From Mesorhizobium sp. LHD-90 (GTDB lineage: Bacteria > Pseudomonadota > Alphaproteobacteria > Rhizobiales > Rhizobiaceae), in the NCBI RefSeq assembly GCF_030929505.1, contig NZ_JAVFVV010000010.1:124001-188000 (forward strand): a stretch of DNA of 64,000 nt. Reading direction: 5' to 3'. A program made the position numbers and the translations under genes. Position 1 is the first letter of the stretch; the number at the start of each line of letters is the position of its first letter. Shown in pieces: positions 1 through 8,557 of this stretch. Under the pieces are notes generated by a model. That model saw nothing but the letters and a program-made list of their open reading frames with translations, was not told the origin of the DNA and did no database searches.

Positions 1-130
1 AGAAATAAGAGGGAGAATCGCCGGTTTAGCTTTCTTGATAATCAAGTTTGAGCCATAAACCCCCACGAGGGTATGTTTCCCTCCTATCTCGCTTCTAATG
101 TCGTCACAGAAGATGGTGACGCCATACGGC

Positions 131-514
131 TCAAACATATTCAGGTTCTCTTGCCGTGTCGGGCGTAATTGTTTTGACGCCGAGGCGTGACAACTCCCCG
201 GAGTCCTCAGTCCGTGTATCAGAAAGGCCGTCACAGAAATTGCGCTTCACATCGTGAGCAACCTCATCGTGACCGATCGAAAAGGAAATGGGCGCGTCTA
301 GTGCCCACGCGAGATCAGCAATTGACCTCAGCGTCAAATTTGACTGCCCTAGAAGCTGCTTGTTGACTGCTGAACGGTCGACGCCCAGCTTCTTCGCCAA
401 ATCGTTCTGCTTTAGCCCCGACGCAACAAAGGCCTTCTGAATCTCAGCGTGGACGCGCGCTATGAAACGACCAGCCGTCCGCGAGCGGGGGCTAATGCGC
501 ATTTGATAGGACAT
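131..514 (-). CDS. XRE-family antitoxin/regulator (HigA-like)
   Basis: This 127-residue protein carries a Cro/C1-type helix-turn-helix at about residues 30-75, visible as GLKQNDLAKKLGVDRSAV followed by a second helix set ending in LAWALD. The ATG at 514 has a GGAG seven bases upstream. The gene starts 23 bp inside the end of the upstream toxin-like gene, so the two are probably translationally coupled. Toxin-first order with an XRE partner is the known HigBA arrangement. By inference it neutralises the toxin and represses the pair. The C-terminal 45 residues are polar and not recognised. It could instead be a stand-alone regulator. Base composition is lower in GC than the neighbouring sugar-transport genes, which suggests acquisition. 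Confidence 0.7.
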   Translation of the reverse strand: MSYQMRISPRSRTAGRFIARVHAEIQKAFVASGLKQNDLAKKLGVDRSAVNKQLLGQSNLTLRSIADLAWALDAPISFSIGHDEVAHDVKRNFCDGLSDTRTEDSGELSRLGVKTITPDTAREPEYV

Positions 515-983
515 TATGATACTCCGCGCTTGCGATATGGGTTGGCTGGAGGGCCATTTGCGTTCGGATATAAACCGTTTTGGCGATATAGGTTCCGTAA
601 CTGCGCATAAGCTCGATCCGATCTTTCATATCGCCAAATGTGCATATGAAATGATCTTTCCTCGGGATCCAGCCAAAGATTCTTATATCCAATGTCTTGA
701 ATTCCCAGACAAAATGGTCAGGTCGGCATGAGAGCTTTTTGAATCGGTCATCGGGATGCATATACAGACCTGAAACATACTCATGGAAAACCGCATCCAC
801 TTGTTCAATTGGCTCGATTTCGCAGCCGATGATTGTGGTTTTCAGGGAAACCAAATCGCTGTCCAGCCATGCTATGAAATCGGGTGTTCCATAGAGGACT
901 CGCCACGCCTTCTCACCCCGATCGAGATGGACCTCGATGGGGACCAGTTTCCTTTGCCTCTCCAAGGTGGCGATTGTTGCCAT
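492..983 (-). CDS. HigB/RelE-like toxin (Gp49-type)
   Basis: A 163-residue protein whose central part (WEFKTLDIRIFGWIPRKDHF, then a charged helix) resembles the phage Gp49/HigB branch of the RelE ribonuclease fold. The N-terminal 40 residues are longer than in a minimal HigB. Known family members cleave mRNA at the ribosome; that activity is inferred here from fold resemblance and from the overlapping XRE gene downstream. No clear Shine-Dalgarno precedes the ATG at 983, so the true start is uncertain. The upstream DNA is AT-rich, which would suit a promoter. An unrelated small protein next to a regulator is the alternative reading. Confidence 0.55.
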   Translation of the reverse strand: MATIATLERQRKLVPIEVHLDRGEKAWRVLYGTPDFIAWLDSDLVSLKTTIIGCEIEPIEQVDAVFHEYVSGLYMHPDDRFKKLSCRPDHFVWEFKTLDIRIFGWIPRKDHFICTFGDMKDRIELMRSYGTYIAKTVYIRTQMALQPTHIASAEYHNVLSNAH

Positions 984-1794
984 TCAAGTCAACAAAATTC
1001 CGAGTCGCGTTGTTTAAATTTATGTAACACGCGCTCGTCTTCGCGGTCAAAATGCCACACCTAAACGGCCGACCACACGAACTCGCCTCCTATCTTCGTG
1101 CTGGTTCTGACAATAATGCCGACATCCCGCATCTGCCGCTGCGCCTTGCCCATCCGCTTGACGATATCGTTATCATTCGTCGGTGGCGGACGTCCTTGCC
1201 TTCCAACTGGAAAAGTCGCTCGTCAAGCTCGCGCGACGTTGAGGGGCCGTGTTCCTTCAACGACTAGCGAAGGAACTGGCGCAACTCGCCACGATATAAA
1301 AGGACGATGCGCGGCGCGCGCGAAGCGACGGTCGGCAACTCGTGTCGTCACTCATACCTCAGAGCATACACCAACGCTTTTGGTTGGGGTTTAGGGGTGA
1401 CGGCGCCACGATACCGCAAAAGAAAGCCCATCGGATCGAGAAGCTGGACGGCTGTTCCCGCAGCCGCAGTTTCTCGACGATAGCGGAATCATCCCAGCCC
1501 GGCGTCACGCTGTCAAGGATTATTTTCCTCGCGCGCGCAGGTTTCGGCTTGTCGACCGAAAATCCACCCTCGGTCGGGCCGAAACGGCGTTTTCTAGCGG
1601 AATGTCATGCTTGTAAGGGAGTAGGTCATGCTTGTTTCGCCGGAAACGTCCAGCGTGCCGGCTATCCCATTGATCTGCCTGGATTTTGCAAGCATGACAT
1701 TATTTTGGCCACACTCCACGGCCGGTATTTTGCGAGAGGTCGCGGGCCGCTTTTGACATGCTGTCCGACAGTCATCAGGGGTGCCGGAAACACG
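984..1794. other. 811 bp gene-free stretch, probable scar
   Basis: I see no convincing gene on either strand; open frames are short, overlap one another and match nothing known. The first 60 bases are AT-rich and probably hold the toxin-antitoxin promoter. Towards the gluconokinase end there is a perfect 13 bp inverted repeat (1601-1613 and 1689-1701), with a third copy of its core at 1625-1634. This looks like degraded or rearranged DNA, perhaps a mobile-element remnant, but no transposase fragment could be named. Confidence 0.5.
1601..1701. repeat. 13 bp inverted repeat pair
   Basis: AATGTCATGCTTG at 1601-1613 is repeated as its exact reverse complement at 1689-1701, with 75 bp between. 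The ten-base core GTCATGCTTG occurs again in direct orientation at 1625-1634. The pair could be the ends of a tiny non-autonomous element or binding sites; nothing inside it codes. Confidence 0.5.
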
Positions 1795-2358
1795 TCATAT
1801 CCGTCGGCGCCGGTCGATTGAAACCCGTTCCACCGCCGTCGCCGCCAGCACCTCGACCGGCTCCAAGCCATTCAAACTAATGGCGAATTCGTCGCCCTGC
1901 GGCGACTCCAGCGCGGCGAACTGGCTGTCGACCAGGCTCGCCGGCATGAAGTGCCCCTTGCGGCTACCGACCCGCTGCCCCGCCGTTTCCCGGTCGATCG
2001 TCAGGTGAACGAAAAGAATGTCCGGCGCAAACACCCTCAGCCGGTCGCGGTACTTTCGTTTCAGCGCCGAACAGGCCGCGACGACGCCGTTTCCATCCGC
2101 GATGCCGGCCGCGACCGCCGCACCGATCGCGTCCAGCCAGCCCTCCCGGTCGGCGTCGTCCAGGGGCTGGCCGCTCGCCATTTTCGCAACGTTTTCAGGT
2201 GGATGCAGCCGGTCGCCTTCGACGAACCGCCAGCCCAGCCGCGCAGCAATCGCTTCGCCAACCAAGGTCTTGCCGCAGCCGGAAACCCCCATCACGACGA
2301 TTGCCGCGACCCGCCGCTCCGGTCCTGTGCGGCCGGCCTGAAAATTCTGCATCGTCAT
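1795..2358 (-). CDS. gntK: Gluconokinase
   Basis: Cytoplasmic kinase that phosphorylates D-gluconate to 6-phosphogluconate, feeding the Entner-Doudoroff and pentose phosphate routes. The 187-residue length is typical of the GntK/shikimate-kinase-like family. A Walker A loop GVSGCGKT lies at residues 24-31, followed by the family's EGDRLHPPENVAKMASGQPL substrate segment and the later CSALKRKYRDRLR region. It is the last gene of a minus-strand cluster, starting 3 bp after the permease stop, so it is probably cotranscribed with the ABC importer. That places the importer's substrate near gluconate, or a sugar converted to it. Confidence 0.93.
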   Translation of the reverse strand: MTMQNFQAGRTGPERRVAAIVVMGVSGCGKTLVGEAIAARLGWRFVEGDRLHPPENVAKMASGQPLDDADREGWLDAIGAAVAAGIADGNGVVAACSALKRKYRDRLRVFAPDILFVHLTIDRETAGQRVGSRKGHFMPASLVDSQFAALESPQGDEFAISLNGLEPVEVLAATAVERVSIDRRRRI

Positions 2359-2361
2359 CGC

Positions 2362-3345
2362 TCAGCGGCTCGCCGGGCTGCGGCCGTATAGCAGCAACAT
2401 GCCAATGATTACAATGCCATAGATCACTTGCCGGCCTGCCTCCGGCATCTGCATGACCGACAGGATCGATTGCAGCAGCGTGATCAAAATGACGCCGGCG
2501 ATGGTGCCGAGATAGGAGCCGCGGCCGCCCAGGATCGAGGTGCCGCCGAGCACCACCGCCGCGATCGACGGCAGCAGGTAGGTGTCGCCCATCGACTGCG
2601 CCGCCTTGGAGGCGTAGCCGGCGAGCAGCACCCCGCCGAAGGCGCTGAGCGCGCCGGAAATAGCGAATGCGATCAAGACGATGCGCCTGGTGTCGACGCC
2701 TGACAGGTAGGCGGCGCGCTCGCGGTTGCCGATGGCATAGACGGCGCGGCCGAAGGTGGTTCTGGTGAGCAGGAACACCGCGCCGGCGCCGATGATTGCC
2801 CAGATGATGACGGCGTTCGGCACGCCGGGGATCAGTTCGCCGGTGGCGATGATCCGCATCGCCGCCGTGGCGGAATCCTGTGGCGAGAACCCGCCCGTGT
2901 AGACCACCATCAGCCCCTGCGCGACCGCATTGGTGGCTAGCGTGATGATCATCGACGGGATGCGCAGATAGGCGACGCCGACACCGTTCACCAGGCCGAT
3001 CAGCATGCCGCAAAAGATGCCGAAGGGGATGGCGAGCGCCTCGCCGACGGGGCCGAAGGCGGCAGCCGCGCAGGCCATCATGCCACCCATTGCCACGCAC
3101 CACGGCACCGAAAGATCGATTTGTCCCAACAGGATAACGATCATCATGCCGGTGGCGATGACACCCAGGAAAGAGGCGACCTTGAGCTGCTGGAGCAGGT
3201 AATCGGGCGACAGGAAGTTCGGCTCGTTCAGGCTGCCGAAGATCAGCAGCAGCACGATGCAGGCAAAGGCGGTGGCGACCGCCGGGTCGACGCGGCGGAA
3301 AAGCTTCGGAAAGCGCAGCATGGCCGGCCTGGTCATCTCGCTCAT
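2362..3345 (-). CDS. Ribose-type ABC transporter permease (second)
   Basis: Inner-membrane permease of the RbsC/BPD_transp_2 family, 327 residues, with about eight to ten hydrophobic segments and the family motif near LGGTSILGGRGSYLGTIAGV in the C-terminal half. The start chosen is the ATG at 3345, which overlaps the stop of the upstream permease by 4 bp (ATGA). An open frame continues upstream but is only the shadow of that neighbouring gene. The cluster has two different permease genes, so the channel is probably a heterodimer served by one ATPase. It is followed by gluconokinase. Confidence 0.9.
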   Translation of the reverse strand: MSEMTRPAMLRFPKLFRRVDPAVATAFACIVLLLIFGSLNEPNFLSPDYLLQQLKVASFLGVIATGMMIVILLGQIDLSVPWCVAMGGMMACAAAAFGPVGEALAIPFGIFCGMLIGLVNGVGVAYLRIPSMIITLATNAVAQGLMVVYTGGFSPQDSATAAMRIIATGELIPGVPNAVIIWAIIGAGAVFLLTRTTFGRAVYAIGNRERAAYLSGVDTRRIVLIAFAISGALSAFGGVLLAGYASKAAQSMGDTYLLPSIAAVVLGGTSILGGRGSYLGTIAGVILITLLQSILSVMQMPEAGRQVIYGIVIIGMLLLYGRSPASR

Positions 3346-4346
3346 TGGAACCACTCCAGCCGGTTGCGCACCCTGAACAGCGCGAAGGCGCCGAGGCTGA
3401 CGGCCACCAGCAGCACCACGCCCTGGAAAAGCGGCTGCCACAGCGGGTCGAAGTCGAAGACGAACAACAGGTCGCCGATGGTGCGGAAGGCGAGCGCGCC
3501 GAAGATCGCGCCGATGGCGCTGCCCTTGCCGCCGAACAGCGACACGCCGCCCAGCACGACGGCGGCAATGGAGAATAGCGTGTAGGCGTTGCCGCTGGCG
3601 AGCGCAGCCTCGCCCGTATAGGTGAAGAAGGTGAGAAACAGCCCGCCGATCGAGGCGAGCAGGCCGGCGAGTGTGTAGGCGAGGAATTTCGCCTTGCCGA
3701 TCGGAACGCCGGACATGTAGGCCGCCGCCTCGGACGAACCCGACGCATAGGCGGTGCGCCCGAGCAGCGAGCGGCTGAACGGCACCCAGATCACCAGCAC
3801 GACCACGGCGAGCGCCACGAGGCTGGATGGGATGAAACCGAACAACCTTCCCGTCAATGCGTCGGCCAGATCCTCGTTGACCGAGCCGCCGGGATAGGGC
3901 CGCAGCATCAGCGCCAGGCCGAAATAGATTGAGCCGGTGGCGATCGTCGCGACGATCGGCTGCAACCGGCCGACGATGACGATCAGCCCATTGAGCGCCC
4001 CGCACAGGAGCCCGACACCGAGCACCACGACGACGCCGAAGGCGGTTTCCAGCGGCGTTCCGACCACCAGCCAGGAGGCGAGGCAGTTGGTGAGGATGAA
4101 GATCATGCCGACGGAAAGGTCGATGCCGGCGGTGATCACCACCAGTGTCTGCGCCATCGCCACGAAGGCGAGCAGCACGGCCTTGTTGGCGGCGGTCTGG
4201 CTGACATTGGAGACGGCGGTCGCGGTAAAGCCGTTGCCCTCGATGGCGGGGTGATTGACCAGATAGATGAAGAACATCAGCGCAAAAATGCCGATGGCCA
4301 GCAGCGTGCTGCGCTGCTCGGCGATGAGATAGCGCCATTCCTTCAC
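3342..4346 (-). CDS. Ribose-type ABC transporter permease (first)
   Basis: A 334-residue inner-membrane permease of the same RbsC-like family as its downstream neighbour. Hydrophobic segments begin at about residue 13 and continue to the C-terminus. The region AVVLGGVSLFGGKGSAIGAI matches the conserved cytoplasmic loop that contacts the ATPase. Its ATG at 4346 overlaps the ATPase gene's stop by 4 bp, and its stop overlaps the next permease by 4 bp, showing a tightly coupled operon. The substrate is set by the binding protein; the neighbourhood points to a sugar or sugar acid. Confidence 0.9.
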   Translation of the reverse strand: MKEWRYLIAEQRSTLLAIGIFALMFFIYLVNHPAIEGNGFTATAVSNVSQTAANKAVLLAFVAMAQTLVVITAGIDLSVGMIFILTNCLASWLVVGTPLETAFGVVVVLGVGLLCGALNGLIVIVGRLQPIVATIATGSIYFGLALMLRPYPGGSVNEDLADALTGRLFGFIPSSLVALAVVVLVIWVPFSRSLLGRTAYASGSSEAAAYMSGVPIGKAKFLAYTLAGLLASIGGLFLTFFTYTGEAALASGNAYTLFSIAAVVLGGVSLFGGKGSAIGAIFGALAFRTIGDLLFVFDFDPLWQPLFQGVVLLVAVSLGAFALFRVRNRLEWFQ

Positions 4347-5896
4347 GCCGCCTCTCCCTTGCTCGTGGGACCGTCGATGTTGAGCGCACTGGCGATCAGC
4401 GCATGTTCGGTGATGCCGTCGCCTTCGAGCGTACGCACCACACGTCCGTCATAAAGCACCAGCACGCGGTCGCAGCAGCCGATCAGTTCGTCATAGTCGG
4501 TGGAATAGAACAGGATCGACGCGCCGGCGTCGGCGAGGCGGCGCAGCAGCTGGTAGAGTTCCTGCTTGGTGCCGACGTCGATGCCGCGCGTCGGATCGTT
4601 GAGCAGGATGATGCGGGGCTGGCGCATCAGCCATTTGGCGATCACCACCTTCTGCTGGTTGCCGCCCGACAGCGCCCCGACCGGAATGTCGACCCCGGCG
4701 GTCTTGATGGCGAGCAGTTTCACCATCTCGTCGATCAGCCGGTTTTCCTCGGCATGGTCGATGATGCCGGCGCGCGAGATGCGGTCAAGCACGGCGAAGG
4801 ACAGGTTTTCGCGCACCGTCATCGGCAGCATCAGTCCCTCGGTCTTGCGATCCTCGGGGATGAGCGCCATGCCGACGCCGCGCTTGCGCGCTGCCGCCGG
4901 GCTGGAAATCGATACGGGCTTGCCGTCGACCAGCACCTCGCCGGTGCAGCCGCGCAGCACGCCGAACAGCGCCAGCAGCAATTCGCGCTGGCCCTGGCCG
5001 TCGAGCCCGCCCAGCCCCACCACCTCGCCGCGCCCGACGGTGAGCGAGATGTCGCGCAGCCGGCCCGTCCAGCCGAGTTTTTTGAGTTCGAGCGGCGGCG
5101 TCTCGGCAGTTGCGGCGCGCGCAGGCTTCGGCGGGAAGACGTTGCTGTATTCTCGGCCGATCATCATCTCGATGACTTCGGTGTCGGTCCTGGTGCCGGC
5201 CTGGTAGGTGGCAACTTTGCGGCCGTTGCGGAACACGGTGCATTCGTCGGCGAGTTCGGCGATCTCATGCATGCGGTGCGAGATGTAGAGCAACGCCAGC
5301 CCCTCGGCGCGCAGCCGCTTTAGCACGGAAAAAACCTTTGTCACGTCAGTCGCGGTGAGCGCCGATGTCGCCTCGTCGAGGATCAGAATGCGCGGGTTGC
5401 GCGCCAGCGCCTTGGCGATCTCGACCATCTGGCGGCGCGACAGCGGCAGGTCTTTCACCAGCGTACGCGGATGGATGTCGGAGGCGCCGGCCCGCGCCAG
5501 GGCTTCCTCGGCGATGCGCCGCTGGGCGCGGCGGTCGATCAGGCCGAAGCGGCGCGGCGGGTCGGAAATGGCGATGTTGTCGGCGACGCTGAGATCGGGG
5601 ATCAGCGACAGTTCCTGGAAGATGCAGGCGATACCGGCGGCGTTGGCGTCGGCGGGCGAGGAGAAGCGCACCTCGCGCCCGTCCATCAGCATGCGCCCCT
5701 CGTCCGGTGCGACGACGCCGGCCATGACCTTGATCAGCGTCGATTTTCCGGCGCCGTTCTCGCCGAGGATGGCATGGATGCGGCCGGCCGTGACCGGCAG
5801 GTCGGCGTTCTCCAGCGCCCGCACGCCGCCATAACGTTTTGAAATGCCTTCCATGCGGAAGAGCAGTCCGGTCCTGCCTTCAGACTCGGCTTCCAT
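4343..5896 (-). CDS. Sugar ABC transporter ATP-binding protein (RbsA/MglA type)
   Basis: A 517-residue cytoplasmic ATPase made of two fused nucleotide-binding domains, as in RbsA, MglA and XylG. Domain 1 has Walker A GENGAGKST, signature LSRRQ and Walker B ILILDEATS. Domain 2 has signature LSGGNQQKV, but its Walker B reads ILLNDPTRG, so the usual Asp-Glu pair is Asn-Asp and it lacks an ordinary Walker A; it is probably a degenerate site. Asymmetric second domains are common in this family. It energises the two permeases downstream. The gene follows the binding-protein gene by about 70 bp on the same strand. Confidence 0.93.
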   Translation of the reverse strand: MEAESEGRTGLLFRMEGISKRYGGVRALENADLPVTAGRIHAILGENGAGKSTLIKVMAGVVAPDEGRMLMDGREVRFSSPADANAAGIACIFQELSLIPDLSVADNIAISDPPRRFGLIDRRAQRRIAEEALARAGASDIHPRTLVKDLPLSRRQMVEIAKALARNPRILILDEATSALTATDVTKVFSVLKRLRAEGLALLYISHRMHEIAELADECTVFRNGRKVATYQAGTRTDTEVIEMMIGREYSNVFPPKPARAATAETPPLELKKLGWTGRLRDISLTVGRGEVVGLGGLDGQGQRELLLALFGVLRGCTGEVLVDGKPVSISSPAAARKRGVGMALIPEDRKTEGLMLPMTVRENLSFAVLDRISRAGIIDHAEENRLIDEMVKLLAIKTAGVDIPVGALSGGNQQKVVIAKWLMRQPRIILLNDPTRGIDVGTKQELYQLLRRLADAGASILFYSTDYDELIGCCDRVLVLYDGRVVRTLEGDGITEHALIASALNIDGPTSKGEAA

Positions 5897-5966
5897 ATGC
5901 GCCCCGATGTTCCAGCCGGAAAGAACGCCGCGGGAAATCTCCCGCGGCGTGACCGCTCCGAAAAGC

Positions 5967-7091
5967 TTACTGGTTTTCCTTCGACTGCCCCATGATCTCC
6001 TGCGCGGTGAAATTGATGCCGCAGGTGGGGAAGGCGTTGCCGACGAAGAAGTTATCGGACTGGTCGGGATAAAAATCCTGGCCTTCCTTGAAGTTCGGAT
6101 CCTCGACGATCGCCAGCGGCAGTTTTACCGACTGCGGCACCACTTCGCCTTCCAGCGCGGTGATCGCCGTCTTGATGGCGACGGCGACCTGTGCCGGGCC
6201 GGTGCCGGCCGACGAGCACTTCAGCCCCTCGCCCGCAAATTTCGCGCAGAACTTGCGGAAACCGTTTTCGGTCTCGCCGCCGAACGGCACGAAGGCGTGC
6301 TTGGCGTCGATCATCGCCTGCACGACGCCGGTATCGCCGCCCTGTGCGGTGATGCCGTCGAATTTCTTGTGCACAGCGATGGCGTCCGCAGTTGCCTTCT
6401 GGGCGGTCGGATCGTCCCACTTGCCGAGCACCTCGACCACCTCCCACTTCTTGCCGGTGGCGGCGAACGTCTCGTGGATGCCGTTGTGGCGGTCGGTGTC
6501 GACCGAGGTGCCGGCGACGCCGCGCACTTCGAGGATCTTTCCGCCTTCCGGCAGGTGTTTGGCCAGCCAGTTGGCCCACAGCACGCCAAGGCCCTTCTGG
6601 TCGACATTGACGTTGATGGCGTCCTCGGTGTCGAGAATGTTGTCGAAGGCCACCAGCACGACGCCGGCATCCTTGGCGCGTTTGATCACCGGCGCGAAGG
6701 CGGTCGGGTTCTGCGCGTTGACGACGATGGCGTCATAGCCGGAATCGATGAAATTGTTGATCGCGGAAATCTGCGCCGGCACGTCCTCGCCGGTCGACAC
6801 GACCTTGAATTCCTTGAGTTTTGCGGCGACGTCCGGTTGTGCCGCATAGGCCTTGGCGGTCTGGATCATCTGGATGCGCCAGGTGTTGGCGATGTAGCCG
6901 TTGGCCAGAGCGATGCGATAGGGCCCTTCCTTCTTCGGGAACTTGAAGAATTTGGTCTCGGCCGCCCATGGCACGAAGCATCCCGCGTCGGCGGCGGGGC
7001 CGGAAACGACCTCCGGCTCGGCGAACGCTGTGGTCGAGGCAAGTGTAAGCGCAGTGGCGGCAATGATGCCGCCGACGATTGACTTGATCAT
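5967..7091 (-). CDS. Periplasmic sugar-binding protein of ABC importer
   Basis: A 374-residue substrate-binding protein of the Peripla_BP_4 (ribose/galactose-type) class. It has a clear Sec signal peptide: Lys near the N-terminus, a hydrophobic core, and an AFA cleavage site at about residue 24. The two-lobe fold is suggested by YRIALANGYIANTW early and ITAQGGDTGVVQAMIDA later. The start at 7091 was preferred because an upstream in-frame extension would bury the signal peptide. Cysteines in the mature protein may form a disulfide. A LacI-type operator lies on its promoter. The substrate is inferred from the downstream gluconokinase to be gluconate or a related aldonate or sugar, not shown. 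Confidence 0.9.
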   Translation of the reverse strand: MIKSIVGGIIAATALTLASTTAFAEPEVVSGPAADAGCFVPWAAETKFFKFPKKEGPYRIALANGYIANTWRIQMIQTAKAYAAQPDVAAKLKEFKVVSTGEDVPAQISAINNFIDSGYDAIVVNAQNPTAFAPVIKRAKDAGVVLVAFDNILDTEDAINVNVDQKGLGVLWANWLAKHLPEGGKILEVRGVAGTSVDTDRHNGIHETFAATGKKWEVVEVLGKWDDPTAQKATADAIAVHKKFDGITAQGGDTGVVQAMIDAKHAFVPFGGETENGFRKFCAKFAGEGLKCSSAGTGPAQVAVAIKTAITALEGEVVPQSVKLPLAIVEDPNFKEGQDFYPDQSDNFFVGNAFPTCGINFTAQEIMGQSKENQ

Positions 7092-7266
7092 GGTAGTCCT
7101 CCCAAGATTCTTGTGAAACAGCGGCGACGGAAAACGCCTGCGTGCCACGCGTTCCGCAGACCCGAATGCCTTGCCGCACACGCGTCGCCTGCTTGCGTCG
7201 GGGTCGTCGACGATTCCATGGTCGGACGCCGGCTTACCGTTCCTCCCGAAGCCAGCATCGATGAAG

Positions 7267-7295
7267 ATGTTAGCGCTACCAAAAGCCCCTGTAAA
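7267..7295 (-). promoter_or_regulatory. Promoter of the sugar ABC operon with LacI operator
   Basis: On the minus strand a -35 TTTACA (7290-7295) and a -10 TAACAT (7267-7272) are separated by exactly 17 bp. The near-palindrome GGTAGCGCTAAC (7269-7280) overlaps the -10 and differs at one base pair from the perfect palindrome before the adjacent LacI-family gene. Regulator binding here would block RNA polymerase. The predicted leader to the binding-protein ATG is about 170 bases. Confidence 0.72.
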
Positions 7296-7318
7296 GCGGC
7301 TTCTTGAGCATGCCCGTC

Positions 7319-8350
7319 TCACCGCGGCCCGGCAGTGCTTTCGCGTATCTTGAGTTCGAAGCCGAGATCGAGCACGGCCGGCCCGATGTTGTTTCCACTC
7401 AGCTTTTCGAGCGCCATGGTGACGGCGCGCCGGCCGATCTCGTAGCGGTGGGTGCGGATCGTGGTGATCGACGGAAACGCCACATGCATCATCTCGAGAT
7501 CGTTGAAACCGCAAATGCCGAGTTGTCGCGGCACGTCGATGGCCGCCCGGTGGCATTCGAACAGAGCGCCGAGCGCCAGATCGTCATTGTTGCAGAAGAT
7601 GGCGTCGAGCGTCGGCATGCGCGCCATCGCCTCCCGCAGCAACTCGCAGCCGAGCGACACGCTGGAAGGCAGCGGCGTGGTGGTGACCAGGCGCGGATCG
7701 TAGAGGCCGGCGGCCTCCACCGCCGCCCGGTATCCGGCAAGACGCCGCTGCGAGCGCGGGTCCATGCGCGCGCCGATGAAGCCAACCTTGCTATAACCCC
7801 GGTCGATCATGTGCTGGGTGGCGGCGCGGCCGCCCTCGAAATGCGAGAACCCGAGCATCATGTCGACGGGATCGTCGCCGATCTCCATGATCTGCACGAC
7901 CGGGCAGCCGGCGCCTTCCAGGAGTTTTCGCGCGCCCGGGGTCTGGTCGAGCCCGGAGACGATCAGCGCCGCCGGCCGCTGGCCCAAAAAGACCTGCAAC
8001 AGCCGCTCCTCCTCCAGGCCGGAATAATGGGTATTGCCCATCTGGATCTGGAAACTGCGGTCGCCCACGCCGTCGTAGATGCCGCGCACCACGTCGGCGA
8101 AGACGTTGTTGGTGAGCGACGGCACCAGCACGCCGATGACGTCGGCGCGCGCCGAGGCGAGCGCCCGCGCATTGGGATCCGGCACATAGCCGAGCGACTC
8201 GACCGCCGCCTCGATCTGACGGCGCAGCTCGTCGGAAACGCGGCCGGGCTCGCGCAGCGCGCGCGAGACGCTGATGGCGCTGACGCCGGCAAGCTTCGCG
8301 ACGTCGGCGATGGTCGGGCGTCCGCCGCTCCGGCGCGACCGGCTCCTCAT
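7319..8350 (-). CDS. LacI-family transcriptional regulator (GntR-like)
   Basis: A 343-residue repressor. Residues 10-30 (PTIADVAKLAGVSAISVSRA) form the LacI helix-turn-helix, followed by the hinge helix around LGYVPDPNARALAS and a periplasmic-binding-protein-like effector domain to the C-terminus. The closest recognised type is the LacI-family GntR that controls gluconate use in bacteria. It is encoded just upstream of the ABC-gntK operon on the same strand, with a separate operator before each. Inferred job: repress importer and kinase in the absence of gluconate or a derivative. The effector is not shown by the sequence. Confidence 0.9.
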   Translation of the reverse strand: MRSRSRRSGGRPTIADVAKLAGVSAISVSRALREPGRVSDELRRQIEAAVESLGYVPDPNARALASARADVIGVLVPSLTNNVFADVVRGIYDGVGDRSFQIQMGNTHYSGLEEERLLQVFLGQRPAALIVSGLDQTPGARKLLEGAGCPVVQIMEIGDDPVDMMLGFSHFEGGRAATQHMIDRGYSKVGFIGARMDPRSQRRLAGYRAAVEAAGLYDPRLVTTTPLPSSVSLGCELLREAMARMPTLDAIFCNNDDLALGALFECHRAAIDVPRQLGICGFNDLEMMHVAFPSITTIRTHRYEIGRRAVTMALEKLSGNNIGPAVLDLGFELKIRESTAGPR

Positions 8351-8392
8351 CGAGATTGTTCCTCCTCAGGCCGCGCGCCGGGCAGGCGGACG

Positions 8393-8404
8393 GTTAGCGC
8401 TAAC
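8393..8404. promoter_or_regulatory. LacI-type operator palindrome
   Basis: GTTAGCGCTAAC is a perfect 12 bp palindrome centred on GC, the classic LacI-family operator form. It sits 43 bp upstream of the LacI-family start codon and overlaps a TATGTT hexamer that could be that gene's -10 on the minus strand, implying autorepression. The same core recurs at 7269-7280. Confidence 0.75.
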
Positions 8405-8557
8405 ATAGCATGTGCGAAGGGGTTGTGCACGCACAGGCCGGGCTGCTGCTTCGAGAATTGCCGGGCTGGCGGCGCGGCCGCCGATGGGTTAGAAGCCGCG
8501 CTACAAACCTTCTCGCGGCGAGGCCGCTGCTTTCCAATCCCCTATCGACCGCGTCTG

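Noticed and set aside
1-136. 9 bp inverted repeat (46-54 and 128-136) as terminator of the toxin-antitoxin pair
   Set aside because: The arms are 73 bp apart and no U-run follows; a chance match cannot be excluded.
1342-1821. 159-codon plus-strand frame before gntK
   Set aside because: No Shine-Dalgarno, no domain, and it runs into the end of gntK in antisense.
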